NCBI GenBank assembly: GCA_010094045.1
Contig: ML986738.1
Coordinates: 36,056 to 100,055 of the forward strand
Direction: 5' to 3'
Source of the DNA: Lojkania enalia
Taxonomy: Eukaryota; Ascomycota; Dothideomycetes; Pleosporales
DNA: 64,000 nt
Positions 61,087-64,000 of the stretch are shown piece after piece; the stretch's first letter is position 1; each line of letters starts with the position of its first letter. Under the pieces are notes generated by a model. The model was not told where the DNA came from. It did no database searches and saw only the letters and a program-made list of their open reading frames with translations. The position numbers were made by a program, and so were the translations under genes.

Positions 61087-64000
61087 TATAATAATGCAAA
61101 GAAATCGTTCTACGAAAAGCTTTATATGCAACCTTATCCTAAAGCTTTTCGCTTATCTTATCCTACCCCCGGCTCCGCCCCTTTTCCCTTCTGTATATAG
61201 TTGTATACTCCCTTATAAATAGCTTAGTAGTTCTTCTATATCCTTTCGTATAAGGCCTATAGGTGTTAATAGAATTCCTAGGTTCCTAATCCCCTACGTA
61301 CTCCTATATACCTCTAAGTAGATTTATACCGTATTTAGACCTATTATCTTACCTATACTATTATATTATATAGAAGAACTTAATACTACCGGTAATAGTC
61401 TTTTTAATAATATCGTATCGATTGTTTATTTAACTATATTTAAGTCTAAGATATACCTAGTTTAGTTTAAATTATAATACTTATATACTATTATATTAAA
61501 TTATTTAGTTATCTAGATAGAATCTTAAAAACCTTCTATTAACTAAAGCCTTTAGGTTTAGAACTTTCTATCCCCTACAATTAGAATTGCTTTTAGAAAA
61601 GCCGCGTAGAGTGCGCCTAGATAGAAACTTAAAGACTACTAATAACCTATTAGAATTAGAGGTAACTGCTAATATCTAACTATAATTTACCTTCTAATTC
61701 CTATACTAGAACTGATATACGCGTAAGTTATAGTAAGAGTAAACTTCTATCTACGCGTGTAGAACAACTATTACCTTCTATAGGGGGCCTTATAACAGGC
61801 GGACCCCTCTCTATAAAACCTATAATAAAGAACCTATCTAATTTAAAGGGAAATTAGAGTAAACTAACTCTTAAGAAATAAATTATAATTTTATAAGAGG
61901 AGATTATATGCTTAATATAATAGAGAACTATTAGTTCTAATTAACCTCTATAAACCACCGAATTAGAACCGATAATATACTAAGAAACTTTTATAACTCT
62001 CCTAGTAAGAAACCTCTCGGCTACTCCTAAGCCCCCTTAAGCCTACCTTATTAAACGTATACCTAAGATTAAAAGCTTTATAAATAGCAGCGAACCTATA
62101 TTTAAATAATAGCGAGCTTTAATCCTAGACTAACTTAAGATTAATATAGATTACTATCTAATAGAGCATATATATATAGTATTAATATAAAAATATACTT
62201 CTAGTACTACAAAAGAGTATCTAAAGCTAAAATACCTAGCTAAATTAGACTAGTATTAGTTTAAGAATACTAAAGAAATAATTTCGCTTCTACAATTATA
62301 TTTTATTATAGATAATAAAGAGATAGAGGCGTAATAGGCGTTTTAGGTCCTAAGGATAAATAAGGGAGAAGTATTCTCAACTTTTAAAGCTCGCTTTATT
62401 AGTATAACTATTAGGGGATCCGTATTCTAATTTAAGTAGTTCTTCTACCTATAGGATAAAATTCTCTCCAGCCTAAGGATACTAAACCTTAGCTTTAAGC
62501 TTATATAGAAAGGCTCTTTTAATACTATAGTTGCCTACTTAACAGCCTATAATATAGAAAGAAGAAGCGTTTCTAGCCTTCTAGAACGAACTGTTAGCCT
62601 ATAAGTTACAGCTAAAATAAATTTAGATTAGTACCGGAAGATTTTTAAGAGTTTATCTAAGGTAACTTATAATCTAATACTACTCTAATCTACCCTAATA
62701 TTAATACTTTATTCTACTACAATTACTCTCTAATAACCTAGTAAGACTTTTATACCTAAAAGATATACGACTCTAGGTAATTATTATAATTATAGTAAAC
62801 TAGAATATTTTATAAATAAATATACAATTCTTAGAATATAAGAGATAGAGGTTAAATAAGAGAAGATTAAGGAAGAAGAGTTTCTAGACGTAAATAAGTA
62901 CTATCTAGACAGTTCTTAGGTAGGAAATAGAGATATCTAGGAAAACTTTCTATCTTAGGCTTAAGTAAGTACGATTTATTAAATATCGATTTATTGTATT
63001 TATTTAGAGAAAAGTACTTCTAAATTTCTACTATTCTATATTTAAAAGGCGTTGGTGTACAACTAAACGCCCTTATTAATACTAGCACCTAAGGCTTCCT
63101 ATTCCTTAATTCTATAGTAGCTAGATTACTCTTTTAAGCTCTATATATATCGATATAGTATTTACCCTTTAAAATTACTGTTAAAGGTTTTTAGGACCGA
63201 ATCTAAACCCTAATTAATTAGTATATTTACTTATACTTACAAATTAATAGGAGAACTATCTAAAACTACCTATTTATTATTATAGACCTAGGTACTTAAG
63301 ATTATATTATTAGTATTAAATAGTTATATTACTTTTAACTCCAGCTAAATATAGATAAGAATCGGATTATATAGCCCTTTAAATATCCTACTACTTATAA
63401 TCTATTATCTCCTCTTCTTATATAATTAACTTAGCTAGTATATAATAAGAAGGTAAAGCTAGACATCCAGCGACGCGACGCTCTATAGGAAAAGAACTAG
63501 TATTAGTAGTCCCGTAGTCCAACTATCTATTATATTAAAAGTCTATTAAGACTACTAAAACTATATTAATCTCTTATAGCCTATAGTCTAAATAAGCTTA
63601 GAGCTTCTATATACCCGTATATAATAAAGTCCGAATCCGATCTAAAGAAAGTCTATTCTTCTATTATCGCTCTTATCTTAGCTAATACTTTCTACTTTAA
63701 TATAAAGAGGAAAGAGAACGAGTTTTTCTCTACGTCTCTATACGAAATTAAGCGGCTAATTAAAGATAAGCAAGCCCTAGAGCTGGAAGATAAGGCTAAA
63801 AACAAAGTACTAGTAAATCTCTAATTACTATCTAAATACTATAAGTATTAAAATATATTTAGTAAAACTACGGCTTATTAATTACTAGAATACTACCCTT
63901 ATAATTATAAGATTATCCTTATAGAACCTCTCCTTAATAGTTATAGCCCGTTATATAAGTAGAACGTTAAGAAGCTAAAAGTAACTAAGAAGTATATTAT
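61087..64000 (+). mobile_element. RIP-degraded Ty3/gypsy element, copy B (LTR, gag, start of pol)
   Basis: Starts at tataataatg, with an LTR whose text includes a CCCTTATAAATAGC TATA-like run near 61210-61225. The plus strand then shows gag with a ruined zinc knuckle near 62775-62815 (YYNYSKLEYF, where Cys codons have become Tyr) and an acidic tail. Near 63800-63960 the start of pol reads LSKYYKY, NIFSKTTAYQLLEYYPYNYKI and PLYK. Stops are frequent. It is the inverted counterpart of 1-2483 and continues past the window. Confidence 0.8.

Noticed and set aside
1..64000. CRISPR arrays, bacterial operons, rRNA or tRNA genes
   Set aside because: No regularly spaced direct repeats with unique spacers, no bacterial gene layout, and no RNA gene that I could recognise by eye; a tRNA scan was not possible.

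Overview
This window reads as nuclear DNA of a filamentous ascomycete (Pezizomycotina). The genes carry 45-65 bp introns with GTRNGT donors, several gene families are typically fungal (PDR transporter with a Cys Walker A, siderophore-type MFS, NRPS-like A-T enzymes), and the repeats are so TA-rich and stop-riddled that repeat-induced point mutation (RIP) is the natural explanation. I cannot name the species.

Layout. Bases 1-27.7 kb and 59.5-64 kb are RIP-degraded repeats with essentially no intact reading frame: Ty3/gypsy elements, a nested Ty1/copia element, and several pogo/Fot-type DNA transposons, with one 345-base assembly gap. Several insertions can be delimited to the base by LTRs or terminal repeats plus target-site duplications. 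The two window edges carry inverted copies of the same gypsy element. Between them lies a gene island of balanced base composition (about 28-57 kb), bounded by three solo LTRs of one family, each with a perfect 5-bp target duplication. The island also holds a pogo relic and a decayed sulfotransferase-like gene at its left side and a small AT-rich block near 54.1-55.0 kb.

The island is a secondary-metabolite cluster built around an isocyanide synthase. The core gene (34731-39736, minus) fuses an N-terminal DIT1/PvcA-type isocyanide synthase domain to adenylation, thiolation and HxxxD acyltransferase domains. This is the architecture of the copper-responsive CrmA of Aspergillus fumigatus. Its ICS domain is recognisable only after joining three exons. 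Around it lie a siderophore-type MFS transporter (same strand), a divergent full-length PDR-type ABC transporter of 17 exons, an alpha/beta hydrolase, a cytochrome P450 and a separate alcohol-acetyltransferase-like enzyme.

CrmA is known to give a valine-derived isocyanide that ends up in acylated sugar alcohols. My inference is that the two acyltransferase activities, the hydrolase and the P450 here build and tailor a related isocyanide ester and that the transporters export it or handle metal. The product, the limits of the cluster and copper control cannot be shown from sequence alone.
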